The notes under the pieces are model-generated. The model did no database searches. It was not told the origin of the DNA and was given only the letters and a program-made list of their open reading frames with translations. The translations under genes were made by a program, and so were the position numbers. DNA of 64,000 nt from Duganella sp. Leaf126 (lineage in GTDB: Bacteria; Pseudomonadota; Gammaproteobacteria; Burkholderiales; Burkholderiaceae_D), in contig NZ_LMNW01000001.1 of assembly GCF_001423125.1 (NCBI RefSeq), positions 79,931 to 143,930 of the forward strand. Reading direction: 5' to 3'. Of the stretch, positions 35,863-45,040 are shown piece by piece. Numbering within the stretch: position 1 is the first letter of the stretch; each line of letters starts with the position of its first letter.

Positions 35863-38226
35863 TTAAAACAAACGCGATTGCATGGTGGTGAGGTTACCGA
35901 AACTGTCGTGCATCGGTTGCAGGATGGCGTCGGCGATCGGTTGCAGTTGCTTGGTCAGGTAGTGCTCGTAGTCGATCGGCGAGCGCAGCGCTTCCAGCGG
36001 TTCGGGGCCGCTGGTGGTCATCACGTAGCTGATCCAGCCGCCGTTCTGGTAGCGCAGCGGGCGGCGCTGCGCCAGGTAGTATTCGTCGGCCAGGCGCGCC
36101 GCGCGCACCTGCGGCGGCACGTTGACCTTGTAGTCGTCGAGCGGCTGGCGCAGGCGCTTGCGGTAGACCAGCAGATCGTCGCAGGCGCCGGCCAGCATGC
36201 GGTCGGCGTAGTCGCGCACGTAGTCCTGGTAAGGCTGGTTCTTGAAGATGCGCAGGAACAGGCCCTGCTGGAACTGCTGGGCCAGCGGCGTCCAGTCGCT
36301 GCGCGCCACTTCCAGGCCGCGATAGATCACCTCTTCTTCGCCACGGCCGTTGATCATCAGGCCCGCGTAGCGCTTCTTGCTGCCGAGGTCAGTGCCGCGG
36401 ATGGTGGGCATGAAGAATTTCTGGTAGTGGGTGTCGAACTCGATTTCGAGGTGGCTCTCGAGCCCCTGCTTTTCCCTGAGCGTGGTGCGCCACCAGTCGT
36501 TGATGCCGTCGGCCAGCTGCTGGCCGATGGCCAGCGCATCGTCGTTGCGGTGCGCTTTTTTGAGCCAGATGAAGATCGAATCGGTATCGCCGTAGATCAC
36601 GTCGTAGCCCTCGGCTTCGACCAGCGCGCGGGTCTGCTTCATCATCTGGTGGCCGCGCAGCGTCACCGACGACACCAGGCGCGGATTGAAGAAGCGGCAC
36701 TCGGTGGCGCCCAGCACGCCGCAGAAGGAATTCATCAGCAGCTTCAGGGCCTGCGACAGCGGCTCGTTCTTCGCGCGCTTGGCGGCGTCGCGCTGCTGCC
36801 AGATCCGGGTGGTGATCTCGGGCAGGCAATGCCTGGTGCGCGAAAACACGGTGCCGTTGATACCTTCCACCTGGTCAGCCGGATCGGTGGCCGCTTCGCC
36901 CTCGATCAGCCCCACCGGATCGACCAGGAAGGTGCGGATGATGGACGGGTACAGGCTTTTGTAGTCGAGCACCACGACCGAGTCGTACAGGCCCGGCTTG
37001 GAGTCCATGACGAAGCCACCGGGCGACGCCCCGCCCGACACGTCACCCACGCTCGGTGCCACGTAGCCCTCGCGGTGCATGCGCGGCAGGTAGTGGTGGC
37101 TGAAGGCGGCGATCGAGCCACCCAGGTGGTCGGCCTGCAGGCCGGTGACGGTGGCGCGCTCGATCATGAAGGCCAGCAGGTTGGCCTGCTCGAAAATGCG
37201 CGTGACCAGCTCGCAGTCCCTGAGGTTGTAGTGCGCCAGCGCCGGCTTGTCCTGATGGAAGCGACGCTCGATCTCGGCCATCTTGTCGTCATCGCTGCCG
37301 ATGTCCTTGCCCTCGCCCAGCATCTCGCGCGAGACGTTTTCCAGGCTGTAGGACTGGAACATCCACGACGCCGCCTTGAGCGCGTCGATCCCGTCAAGCA
37401 CGATGCGGCCGACCACCGGCGCGAACATATAGCCCGGCTTGCCCGGATGCTCGCGCCATTCGATGGTCTTGCCTTCGCGGCCCAGCGCGAGCGCGATGCG
37501 GTGCTTGTCGGCGTTCTTCTGCAGCACCCGCAGATCGAACTGCACCACGTTCCAGCCGATGATGACATCGGGATCGTGCTGCGCGAACCAGGCGTTGAGG
37601 CGTTCGATGATCTGGCGCGGCGTGGCGCAGTAGTCGAGAGCGAAGTCGATGGCCTGGCCGGCGCTTTCGGGTGCGGCGCCCAGCATGTACACCTGGCGCT
37701 GGCCGCAGCCTTCCAGCGCGATCGAATACAGGTCGCCATGGGCGCTGGTCTCGATGTCGAGCGAGACGATGTTGAGCCTGGGCCGGTAGTCGGGCGCCGG
37801 TTTGAGCCGGCCATCGAAAATGGTGCACCCGTCGCTGCGGCCGCCCTCGACCTGCACGCCGGCCGAAATGAAGCGCTCCATCAGGTAGCGCTCGGGCGGA
37901 CGCACATCGGCCTCGTACATGCGGATGCCATGCTCGCGCAGCGTGCGCTCGAGCGCCGTCAGAGCCTTGTAGCGCGAGGCGTACACGCCGATCACCGGCG
38001 CCTGGCCGAAGGTTTTCAGCTGCAGATCGCGCAGCTCGATGCCGGCGGCAGGGTCGATCAGGGCCGCGATGGCCGCGCGCTGTCCTGCCTCGGCAAAGGC
38101 GACCGATGTCTGCGCGGTCAGCCGGACCTTGCGGGGGCCGTCATCGGTGGCCAGCCAGAAGTGGATCTCGGTGCCGTGCGCGGTATCGCGCCAGTGGCGC
38201 GTGAGAATGAAGCCGGTGCAGGTCAT
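35863..38226 (-). CDS. polB: DNA polymerase II (family B, SOS-inducible)
   Basis: 787 residues. The 3'-5' exonuclease ExoI motif is in VSLDIETS and the polymerase motifs are DYKSLYPSIIRTF (A), a region with LKLLMNSFCG (B) and YGDTDSIF (C), so both activities look intact. It is used in damage tolerance and replication restart. The ATG at 38226 is preferred over the ATG at 38250 because the earlier one lies inside the LexA operator and upstream of the -10 box. With TATAAT at 38233-38238, the transcript would begin at or within a base or two of the ATG, so the mRNA may be leaderless. Confidence 0.95.
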   Translation of the reverse strand: MTCTGFILTRHWRDTAHGTEIHFWLATDDGPRKVRLTAQTSVAFAEAGQRAAIAALIDPAAGIELRDLQLKTFGQAPVIGVYASRYKALTALERTLREHGIRMYEADVRPPERYLMERFISAGVQVEGGRSDGCTIFDGRLKPAPDYRPRLNIVSLDIETSAHGDLYSIALEGCGQRQVYMLGAAPESAGQAIDFALDYCATPRQIIERLNAWFAQHDPDVIIGWNVVQFDLRVLQKNADKHRIALALGREGKTIEWREHPGKPGYMFAPVVGRIVLDGIDALKAASWMFQSYSLENVSREMLGEGKDIGSDDDKMAEIERRFHQDKPALAHYNLRDCELVTRIFEQANLLAFMIERATVTGLQADHLGGSIAAFSHHYLPRMHREGYVAPSVGDVSGGASPGGFVMDSKPGLYDSVVVLDYKSLYPSIIRTFLVDPVGLIEGEAATDPADQVEGINGTVFSRTRHCLPEITTRIWQQRDAAKRAKNEPLSQALKLLMNSFCGVLGATECRFFNPRLVSSVTLRGHQMMKQTRALVEAEGYDVIYGDTDSIFIWLKKAHRNDDALAIGQQLADGINDWWRTTLREKQGLESHLEIEFDTHYQKFFMPTIRGTDLGSKKRYAGLMINGRGEEEVIYRGLEVARSDWTPLAQQFQQGLFLRIFKNQPYQDYVRDYADRMLAGACDDLLVYRKRLRQPLDDYKVNVPPQVRAARLADEYYLAQRRPLRYQNGGWISYVMTTSGPEPLEALRSPIDYEHYLTKQLQPIADAILQPMHDSFGNLTTMQSRLF

Positions 38227-38232
38227 GCCGGC

Positions 38233-38254
38233 ATTATACTGTACACACATACAG
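38233..38254 (-). promoter_or_regulatory. LexA (SOS) box overlapping the polB promoter
   Basis: CTGTATGTGTGTACAG on the minus strand (38239-38254) fits CTGT-n8-ACAG exactly and runs directly into TATAAT (38233-38238). LexA bound here would block polymerase at polB, as in E. coli. Confidence 0.85.
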
Positions 38255-38281
38255 GCAAGTACGTGGCAACAGCGCCTGAAT

Positions 38282-39343
38282 TCAGGCGCTGTCGCGCTCG
38301 ATGATCGAGAAGCCGATATCGTGTATCCGCTCGCCCACCTCGCGCTCGTGCGAGCGGTCCAGGATGTAGCGCGCGGCCATGGTGCCGATCAGGGCGCCGT
38401 CGATGCGCACCGTGGTCAGCGCCGGGTGCAGCTCGCGCGCAAACGCCAGGTCGCCCTGGCCCACCACCGCCAGCTGCGCCGGCACCGCGATGCCCAGCGC
38501 CTGCGCCTCGGTCAGCACACCGAGTGCCACCATGTCCGAGCTGCAGAACACGGCGTCGATGTCGGGATGCTGCGCCAGCAGCGCGCGCAGGCCGGTGCGC
38601 CCGAAACCGGTATTGGTGGGCGCGGGCGCCACCAGGGCCGGCACGGCCGCCTCGCCCGGCGCCGCCATGCCCAGCGCAACGGCCTCTGCCGAGAATGCGC
38701 CCATGCGGCGCCGCGCGCGGTCGTCGTCGGCGCCGAGCGTGGCGACGCGGCGGCGGCCGCGCCCATGCAGGTACGCGGCCACCGCCTGCCCCACTTTTTC
38801 GTGCGAAAAACCGATCAGCATGTCGATCGGATCGGGCGTCAGGTCCCAGGTTTCCACCACCGGGATGCCGCTGCTGAGCAGGCGCTTGCGGCCGGCCGGC
38901 GAATGCATGATCCCGGTCAGCACCACGCCGTCGGGACGGCGGCCGATGATCGCCTCCAGCAGCTCGTCCTCGCGCGAATTTTCGTAACCGGACTGCCCCA
39001 GCATGACCTGGTAGCCGTGCTGCGCCAGCGCCGCCGTGAGCGACTGCACCATCTCGAGGAAGACGTTGCCGGTGATGGTCGGTATCACTGCGGCCACCAG
39101 GCGGCTCTTGCGCGACGCCAGGCCGCCGGCCAGCATGTTCGGTACATACCCGGTCTGCGCCACCGCGTCCTTCACGCGCTGCATGATCGCGTCGGACACC
39201 ACGCTGGGATTGTTCAGGGCGCGCGACGCGGTGATCGGCGCCACCCCGGCCAGGCGCGCGACGTCGCGCAGCGTGATGCCGCCGCTGTTACGGCGGCGCC
39301 GGGGGCTGTCGGTACCGGGCGGGTTGTCGATGGGATCGGTCAT
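38282..39343 (-). CDS. LacI-family transcriptional regulator
   Basis: 353 residues. The helix-turn-helix and hinge (ITLRDVARLAGVAPITASRALNN, YVPNMLAGGLAS) start at about residue 22, followed by a periplasmic-binding-protein-like sensor domain (LVAAVIPTITGNVFLEMVQ, GVVLTGIMHS). It resembles gluconate-type GntR regulators. Likely effector: a sugar or sugar acid. Its target is not evident; the divergent MFS gene starts 133 bases away and could be regulated by it. Separate from polB, whose promoter lies after its stop. Confidence 0.88.
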   Translation of the reverse strand: MTDPIDNPPGTDSPRRRRNSGGITLRDVARLAGVAPITASRALNNPSVVSDAIMQRVKDAVAQTGYVPNMLAGGLASRKSRLVAAVIPTITGNVFLEMVQSLTAALAQHGYQVMLGQSGYENSREDELLEAIIGRRPDGVVLTGIMHSPAGRKRLLSSGIPVVETWDLTPDPIDMLIGFSHEKVGQAVAAYLHGRGRRRVATLGADDDRARRRMGAFSAEAVALGMAAPGEAAVPALVAPAPTNTGFGRTGLRALLAQHPDIDAVFCSSDMVALGVLTEAQALGIAVPAQLAVVGQGDLAFARELHPALTTVRIDGALIGTMAARYILDRSHEREVGERIHDIGFSIIERDSA

Positions 39344-39476
39344 GCTGCGATTCTAACAGGTGGCCCGGCAGAGCTGGGGCCGGGCGATCGCTCGCCCGGC
39401 CGACTTGATTTAAATTGCATTAAAAGTAACAATAGGCGTCTAGCACCAACCCGACCTTCCTTCTGCAGGCCCTGAC

Positions 39477-40703
39477 ATGACCGACAACGCGCTGCGACCG
39501 CCCCCCATCCTGCTGATGGTCTTGCTGCTTTTTGCTACCCAGGCGTGCACCGATATCTACCTGCCCGGCTTGCCGCAGATCGCACGCGAGTTCGGCGTAC
39601 CGATGAGTGTCAGCAATCTGACCATTTCGGCCTATAACTACAGCCAGGCCGTGTTCGTGCTGTTCATCGGCGTCGTCAGCGAATTGTGGGGCCGCCGCCC
39701 CACCATCCTCTGCTGCCTGCTGGTGCAGATCCTCGCCTCGGCCTGGATCGCCCTGTCCACCAGCATGCCGACCATGATCGCGATGCGCGTGGCGCAGGCG
39801 CTCGGCAGTGCCGCCATCTACATCGTCCTGCGGCTGGTCATCAAGGACACGATGGACAAGAAGGCGCAGCTGCACGCCACCGGCCTGCTGGTGGTCGGGC
39901 TGGTGCTCTCGCCGATCCTGGCGCCGGTGCTGGGCGCGTGGATCGTCAAGGTCTCCAGCTGGCGCAACTGCTTCTGGGCCATCGCGCTGTTCGAACTGCC
40001 GCTGTTCGCCTGGGCCTGGTTAGCGATCCGGGAGAGCAACCACCGGCAGCAGGCGTTCCGCCAGGCCTTCAGCCTGCAGGCCCACCTGCGCGCGTATGCC
40101 AGCGTGCTGCGCAACCGCTATTTTTTGAGCCTGGCGCTGATCGTCGGCTCGGCATTTGCCGCCTTCTATGCCTTCATCGGCATTTCCAGCTTCATGTACA
40201 TCGACCAGTACCGGATCGCGGAAACCAGCTATGGCTGGCTGTTCGTCGGGATCGCCGGCGCCTACCTGTTCGGTAACCGCGTGATGAGCAAATTGAACGA
40301 AAACAACCTGGCGCCGCAACGGATCGTCGGCATCGGCATCGCCATTTCCCTGCTGGGCGCCCTCGTAGTCGCCGCCCAGTCAGCGAGCCATGACACCCTG
40401 CTCACCGTCGCGCTGCTCACGCTGGGAAGCTGTCTGCTGCGCCTTGCCACGGCCCTCATCAACCCGCCGGTGCAGGTGATGGTGACGAACCAGTTCCAGG
40501 ACCAGGGCGCCCATGCATTGGGACTGCTCACCTGCATCCAGTACGGCTTCGCCGGTGCAGGCACCATGGTGGTATCGGGCCTGCCGCTGACGCCGAGCGC
40601 CAATTTTACGGTCAGCACAATCCTGTTCACGGTGCTGGCGCTGGCCGGCTATCTGTGCGCGACCAAGACAGGGTCGCGCGCAGCCCGGTCCGATCCCCGC
40701 TAG
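39477..40703 (+). CDS. MFS transporter of the Bcr/CflA drug-resistance family
   Basis: 408 residues with twelve predicted membrane segments. The opening ATQACTDIYLPGLPQIAREF and VSELWGRRPTILCCLLVQI are typical of Bcr/CflA exporters. It exports small drugs or dipeptides by proton antiport. Divergent from the LacI-type regulator. Confidence 0.85.
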   Translation: MTDNALRPPPILLMVLLLFATQACTDIYLPGLPQIAREFGVPMSVSNLTISAYNYSQAVFVLFIGVVSELWGRRPTILCCLLVQILASAWIALSTSMPTMIAMRVAQALGSAAIYIVLRLVIKDTMDKKAQLHATGLLVVGLVLSPILAPVLGAWIVKVSSWRNCFWAIALFELPLFAWAWLAIRESNHRQQAFRQAFSLQAHLRAYASVLRNRYFLSLALIVGSAFAAFYAFIGISSFMYIDQYRIAETSYGWLFVGIAGAYLFGNRVMSKLNENNLAPQRIVGIGIAISLLGALVVAAQSASHDTLLTVALLTLGSCLLRLATALINPPVQVMVTNQFQDQGAHALGLLTCIQYGFAGAGTMVVSGLPLTPSANFTVSTILFTVLALAGYLCATKTGSRAARSDPR

Positions 40704-40709
40704 GCGTCG

Positions 40710-41411
40710 CTAGCGGTAGGTCAGCACGTCAGGTCCGCCGAGCGCTTCCAGGTGCGCATAGTTGTTGAAGTAATCAAGGCCGAATTCGCCGGGCCGGTGC
40801 AGCAGCCGGGTCACCGAGCAGTTGGCCATCTTCCAGGTCATTTCCATCACCTGGTAATCCTGCAGGCCCAGCACGTGCTGCATGACGGTGGCGATCACGC
40901 CGCTGGAGGTGAAGACCAGCGTGGCCTGCTTGCTGTCGGGGCGGTCGAGGCGCTCCAGCGCGGCCACCACGCGGCCGCGAAACTCCGGCCATGCTTCCGC
41001 ATACTGGTCGTCGTGCCAGCCTGTCATCCAGCGCTGCATCGCCGCGCGGAACAGCTGCTCCATGGCGCGCTGCGGCGCGGGCTGGCCGGCCAGCCGCAGC
41101 GCCAGCGCTGCCGGGTCGGCAAATTCCGGACAATGGCGCAGCATCACCTCGTGGTGGTCGAACTCGGCGAAGCCCGCTTCGGTATCGCGGAGGGATGGCC
41201 ACGCGCCGGCCGGCATCTCGGCCTGGCACGCGTGCGCTGCCTGCGCATGGCGCACCATGCCGCCGGTGAGCACGCGGTGGAACTGCTGACCGCGACTGGC
41301 AAACCACCGGCCCAGCAGGCGCGCCTGCTGCACGCCGCGGGCCGAGAGCTGGTCGTAATCGGCACTGCCGAACGAGGCCTGCGCGCTGCGCACCAGGAAA
41401 ATCTGTCCCAT
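40710..41411 (-). CDS. Histidine-phosphatase-fold protein lacking the catalytic His
   Basis: 233 residues. The N-terminus MGQIFLVRSAQASFGSADYDQLSARGVQQARLLG aligns with the phosphoglycerate-mutase-like family. The invariant RHG is RSA here: Ser9 (AGC) replaces the phosphohistidine and Ala10 the glycine. The second catalytic His region reads FTSSGVIATVM, also without His. It is therefore probably not a phosphatase by the usual mechanism. It lies seven bases after pqiC and is likely part of the pqi operon. Start 41411 is the only ATG that opens the domain. Confidence 0.8.
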   Translation of the reverse strand: MGQIFLVRSAQASFGSADYDQLSARGVQQARLLGRWFASRGQQFHRVLTGGMVRHAQAAHACQAEMPAGAWPSLRDTEAGFAEFDHHEVMLRHCPEFADPAALALRLAGQPAPQRAMEQLFRAAMQRWMTGWHDDQYAEAWPEFRGRVVAALERLDRPDSKQATLVFTSSGVIATVMQHVLGLQDYQVMEMTWKMANCSVTRLLHRPGEFGLDYFNNYAHLEALGGPDVLTYR

Positions 41412-41418
41412 GGCCGGC

Positions 41419-42072
41419 CTACGGTTGCGCAGCCGCTGCGGCCGACGCGGACGGGCAGGCGGCGCTGCCATTGACCGCCAGCGCGCGCACCACGGCAGCG
41501 ACATCGTTGCCCAGGCGCGCCACGGCGCGGCGGTGGCCGGCCACCAGCGCCTCATTGCCGGCACCCACGGTCTCGCTGGTCACGGTGCGGCAGGTCAGTA
41601 CCTGCGGACTGCCTACACGGCGCACGCTCCAGACGGCGTCGAGCAGCGCGTATTTGCCCGGCGCCGATTCGAAGCGCTGGACGTTGGTGCTGATGCGGTA
41701 CACGGTGGCGCCGTCCGGCGTCGGCGTGCGGAACACGTCCACCGCGCCGAGCGCGCCGGTCACCACCTGGGACAGGGCCTGGCCGATTTCCGCCGCCGGC
41801 GGCGAGGTCCACAGGTCCTGCTCCAGCAAATCCATGCGCCCGTCGGTGACCACCACCAGCTGCTTGCGCGTCACCTGCTGCGGCACGGTCACTGCCGGAA
41901 TCTCGACATAGTAGTTCGGCGCCGCGCCGCTGTGCGCGGCGGGCGTGCCCATGCCGGTGGCCAGGCTGTAGAAACGGTCCGGCGGCGTGCTGGAGCAGCC
42001 GGCAAGGGCCAGCGCAGCAGCGGCAGCGATTGCGGCGGCCACGCGGGCACGGCGATACGGGCGTTGCATCAT
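41419..42072 (-). CDS. pqiC: PqiC-type ABC transport auxiliary lipoprotein
   Basis: 217 residues. Signal peptide with lipobox ALALAGCSS, then FYSLATG and VVVTDGRMDLLEQDLWTSPP, typical of the PqiC/DUF330 family. It is the outer-membrane partner of the PqiB tunnel in lipid transport. Its ATG overlaps the pqiB stop (ATGA). Confidence 0.88.
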   Translation of the reverse strand: MMQRPYRRARVAAAIAAAAALALAGCSSTPPDRFYSLATGMGTPAAHSGAAPNYYVEIPAVTVPQQVTRKQLVVVTDGRMDLLEQDLWTSPPAAEIGQALSQVVTGALGAVDVFRTPTPDGATVYRISTNVQRFESAPGKYALLDAVWSVRRVGSPQVLTCRTVTSETVGAGNEALVAGHRRAVARLGNDVAAVVRALAVNGSAACPSASAAAAAQP

Positions 42073-43691
42073 TTCTTCTCTCCTTTTTTCTCCGGCTTGC
42101 CGCGGATGAGGGACTCGGGATGGCGTTCCAGGTAGTCCGACAGCGCATTGATCGACTCCATGGTCTGCGTCAGCTGCTGCAGCGCCTCGCGCAGGTCGGA
42201 CTGCACCGGCGAATCCTTCTGCAGCAGTTCGTCGGCGGTGCTGAAGGTCTTGCGCGCCGCGCCCAGCGTGTCTTTCATCTCGGGCACCACCTGCGCGTCG
42301 AGCTGCTTGAGCAGGATGTTGGCGCTCTTGAGGGTGTCGCGCAGGTTGGTACCGATTTCCTCGAACGGCACTTTATCGAGCTTGCGGGCGATGCTCGAGA
42401 GCTGGGTCTGCAGCTCGTCGAGCGTGTTGGGCACGGTCGGAATCTCGAGCGGATCCTTGCTGGTATCGACCTTGACCGACGGTGCGTTGGGGAAGAAGTC
42501 GAGCGCCACGTACAGCTGTCCGGTGAGCAGGTTCCCGGTGCGCAGCTGGCCGCGCAGGCCGCGCGCCACCATGCGCTCCATCAGCTGCGGCCCGGCATTG
42601 CGGTCTTGCTCGTTATCGATGCTCTTCTGGAAGGCGCGCCCGAGACGTGCCGGGTACATGTCCACCGTGACCGGCATGCGGAAGGTTTTCTTGACGCGGT
42701 CGTATTCGACGCCGACCGAGCGCACTTCGCCCAGCACGATGCCGCGGAAGTCCAGCGGCGCGCCCTGCGACAGCCCGCGCAGCGACTGGTCGAAGTACAG
42801 CACGGTGGTGATTGCCGGGCCGTCCGGGTCGCGCAGTGCGCTGGCCTGGTCGGCGGCCAGCAGGAACTGGCTGCCTTGCGGCGCCACGGCGTCCGGCTTC
42901 TGGCCGTTGGCGCTTTCGAAGGCGATGCCGCCGACCACCAGCGCTGCCAGCGATTGGGTATTGAGCTTGAAGCCCGACGAATCGAGCCGGACATCGACAC
43001 CGCTGGCATGCCACCAGCGCGTGTTCTTGCCCACGTACTGGTCGTACGGCGCGCGGATGAACACCTTGAGTTTCACGCCGCGCCCCTGCTCTTCGAGGTC
43101 GAAGGCGGTCACCCGGCCGACGGCGATGCGGCGGTAATAGATCGGCGAACCCACATCGACCGAGCCGAGGCTCTCGGCATGCAGGGTGTACAAGCTGCCC
43201 TTTTCGTCGGCCGCCACCTGCGGCGCTTCTTCGAGCCCGGTGAATTCGGTGGCGGTATCCTCGGACTTGCCGGCATCGACCCCGATGTAGGCGCCGGACA
43301 GCAGCGTACCGAGCCCCGTCACGCCGGTGGCGCCCACCTTGGGCCGCACCACCCAGAAGCGGGTATCGGTGGCGGCGAAGCGCTCGGCATCCTTGCTCAT
43401 GTCGATCTTGACCAGCACCTTGGACAGGTCGCGCGCGATCGAGATCGAACGCACGATGCCGATATCGACATCCTTGTATTTGACCTTGGTCTTGCCCGGC
43501 TCCAGGCCGTCGCCGCTGCGGAAACTCACCGTCATCGACGGTCCCTGGTCGACAAAGGTCTTGATCACCAGGCCGACGCCGATCAGCGCTGCCAAGAGCG
43601 GGATCAGCCAGACCAGCGATGGCAGCCAGCGATGGGATTTTTCGACAGCCGGTTCGTGCACCGGCGCCCGGTGGTCTTCGTTTTCAGGCAT
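42069..43691 (-). CDS. pqiB: PqiB, MCE-domain intermembrane lipid transport protein
   Basis: 540 residues. One N-terminal membrane helix (WLPSLVWLIPLLAALIGVGLVI) is followed by three MCE domains (TVSFRSGDGLEPGKTKVKYKDV, SPIYYRRIAVGRVTAFDL, GAPLDFRGIVLGEVRSVGV) and a helical C-terminus. It forms a periplasm-spanning tunnel for lipids. The ATG at 43691 was chosen because GGAG stands six bases before it; it overlaps the end of pqiA by eight bases. Confidence 0.93.
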   Translation of the reverse strand: MPENEDHRAPVHEPAVEKSHRWLPSLVWLIPLLAALIGVGLVIKTFVDQGPSMTVSFRSGDGLEPGKTKVKYKDVDIGIVRSISIARDLSKVLVKIDMSKDAERFAATDTRFWVVRPKVGATGVTGLGTLLSGAYIGVDAGKSEDTATEFTGLEEAPQVAADEKGSLYTLHAESLGSVDVGSPIYYRRIAVGRVTAFDLEEQGRGVKLKVFIRAPYDQYVGKNTRWWHASGVDVRLDSSGFKLNTQSLAALVVGGIAFESANGQKPDAVAPQGSQFLLAADQASALRDPDGPAITTVLYFDQSLRGLSQGAPLDFRGIVLGEVRSVGVEYDRVKKTFRMPVTVDMYPARLGRAFQKSIDNEQDRNAGPQLMERMVARGLRGQLRTGNLLTGQLYVALDFFPNAPSVKVDTSKDPLEIPTVPNTLDELQTQLSSIARKLDKVPFEEIGTNLRDTLKSANILLKQLDAQVVPEMKDTLGAARKTFSTADELLQKDSPVQSDLREALQQLTQTMESINALSDYLERHPESLIRGKPEKKGEKK

Positions 43692-44952
43692 GCTTTTCTC
43701 CATGTGATTCGACGGGGTCCCAGATCAGGCGCGGATCGAACTGCATCGACGCCATCATCGTGAGCACCACCACGGCGCAGAACGCCAGCGCGCCTGGGCC
43801 GGCGGTGATCACCGCCAGCGACTGGAAGCGCACCAGCGCCACCGTCAGCGTAATGACAAAAATATCGAGCATCGACCAGCGGCCGACGAATTCGACGATG
43901 CGGTACAGCGCCGTGCGCTGGTCCGGGCGCCAGCGCGAACGGCGCTGGGCGGTGGTCGCCAGGATGGCCAGCGCCACCAGCTTGAGCACGGGCACCGCGA
44001 TACTGGCCACGAAGATGATGATGGCCAGTGCCTGCGAGCCGCTGTTCCAGAACAGCAGCACGCCGCTGATGATGGTGTCATCCTCCTTGCCGAGCAGCGA
44101 GTTGGTGTACATCACGGGCAGCAGCATGGCGGGGAGGTAGAGAATGGTGGCGGCCAGCAGCAGCGCCCAGGTACGGCCCACGCTGTTCGGGCGGCGGCGG
44201 TGCAGCGCCGACTTACAGCGCACGCAGCGCTGGTGTCGGCCCTCTTCGGGCGCGACCAGGCCGCAGCTGTGGCAGGCCACCAGCGGCGCGCCCGCGGCCA
44301 GCGCGCGGTAATTGACTTGCGACTGCGACGGCCGCATGCCCTTCGGTCCCGGCAGGTGCTCGCCGATATTCCACAGGATTTTCGGATCGAACGACATCAC
44401 CACGGCCAGCATCAGCGTCAGCACGGCAAACGCAAACAGGCCCGGATGCACGATGACGCGGGCCAGGCTGGTCATCTTGACGATGGTGATCAGGATGCCG
44501 ATCATCAGCACTTCCGTCATGCCCCAGCGGCGCGCCGTGCCGAGCGCACGCAGCATGGAGTCGAAGCCGGGCGGCCGGCGCCCCCGGCTCAGCGCCAGCG
44601 TGACATAGAACAGCGCTCCCAGCTCGACGGCCGGCAGCACGATGGTAAACAGCGTGACGACGGTGGCGACGATTTCCATCTTCTCGCGCCAGAGCACGTA
44701 GATCGCGCCCAGCAGCGTGGAATCGATGCTGTAGCCGCTGACGGACAATTCGACGATGGGAAAGAACTGGGCGATCAGGAAGGTGAAGATGGCGGCCAGC
44801 GTGATGGCGGCCATGGCGCGCGGGTCGGACCGGATGCCGCGATACAGGATCGAGCCGCAACGCACGCACCGCGCCTTTTCGCGCGGTTGCACAGGGCGAT
44901 GCTGGTGCAGCACCCCGCAGTCGTGGCAGCTGATCAAGTCGTAGCGATACAC
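43684..44952 (-). CDS. pqiA: PqiA, paraquat-inducible membrane protein
   Basis: 422 residues containing two PqiA modules, each with a zinc-ribbon (SCHDCG..CVRCGS and ACHSCG..CVRCKS) and four membrane helices. It works with PqiB/PqiC in inner-to-outer membrane lipid trafficking. Start is a GTG at 44952, without a clear ribosome binding site; an alternative start slightly downstream cannot be excluded. First gene of pqiABC plus the phosphatase-fold gene. Confidence 0.92.
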   Translation of the reverse strand: MYRYDLISCHDCGVLHQHRPVQPREKARCVRCGSILYRGIRSDPRAMAAITLAAIFTFLIAQFFPIVELSVSGYSIDSTLLGAIYVLWREKMEIVATVVTLFTIVLPAVELGALFYVTLALSRGRRPPGFDSMLRALGTARRWGMTEVLMIGILITIVKMTSLARVIVHPGLFAFAVLTLMLAVVMSFDPKILWNIGEHLPGPKGMRPSQSQVNYRALAAGAPLVACHSCGLVAPEEGRHQRCVRCKSALHRRRPNSVGRTWALLLAATILYLPAMLLPVMYTNSLLGKEDDTIISGVLLFWNSGSQALAIIIFVASIAVPVLKLVALAILATTAQRRSRWRPDQRTALYRIVEFVGRWSMLDIFVITLTVALVRFQSLAVITAGPGALAFCAVVVLTMMASMQFDPRLIWDPVESHGEKHA

Positions 44953-45040
44953 GGTCCGGCCGTAAGGAGGAAAACATTCGTATCATACGGCAATACCACC
45001 GCGCACAATTGTGCGGCGGGACCGGTTTCTTGGCAGTTAT

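Noticed and set aside
35590..38304. Plus-strand open frame of 904 codons opposite polB
   Set aside because: It is an antisense shadow of DNA polymerase II, caused by high third-position GC; no recognisable domain and no ribosome binding site.
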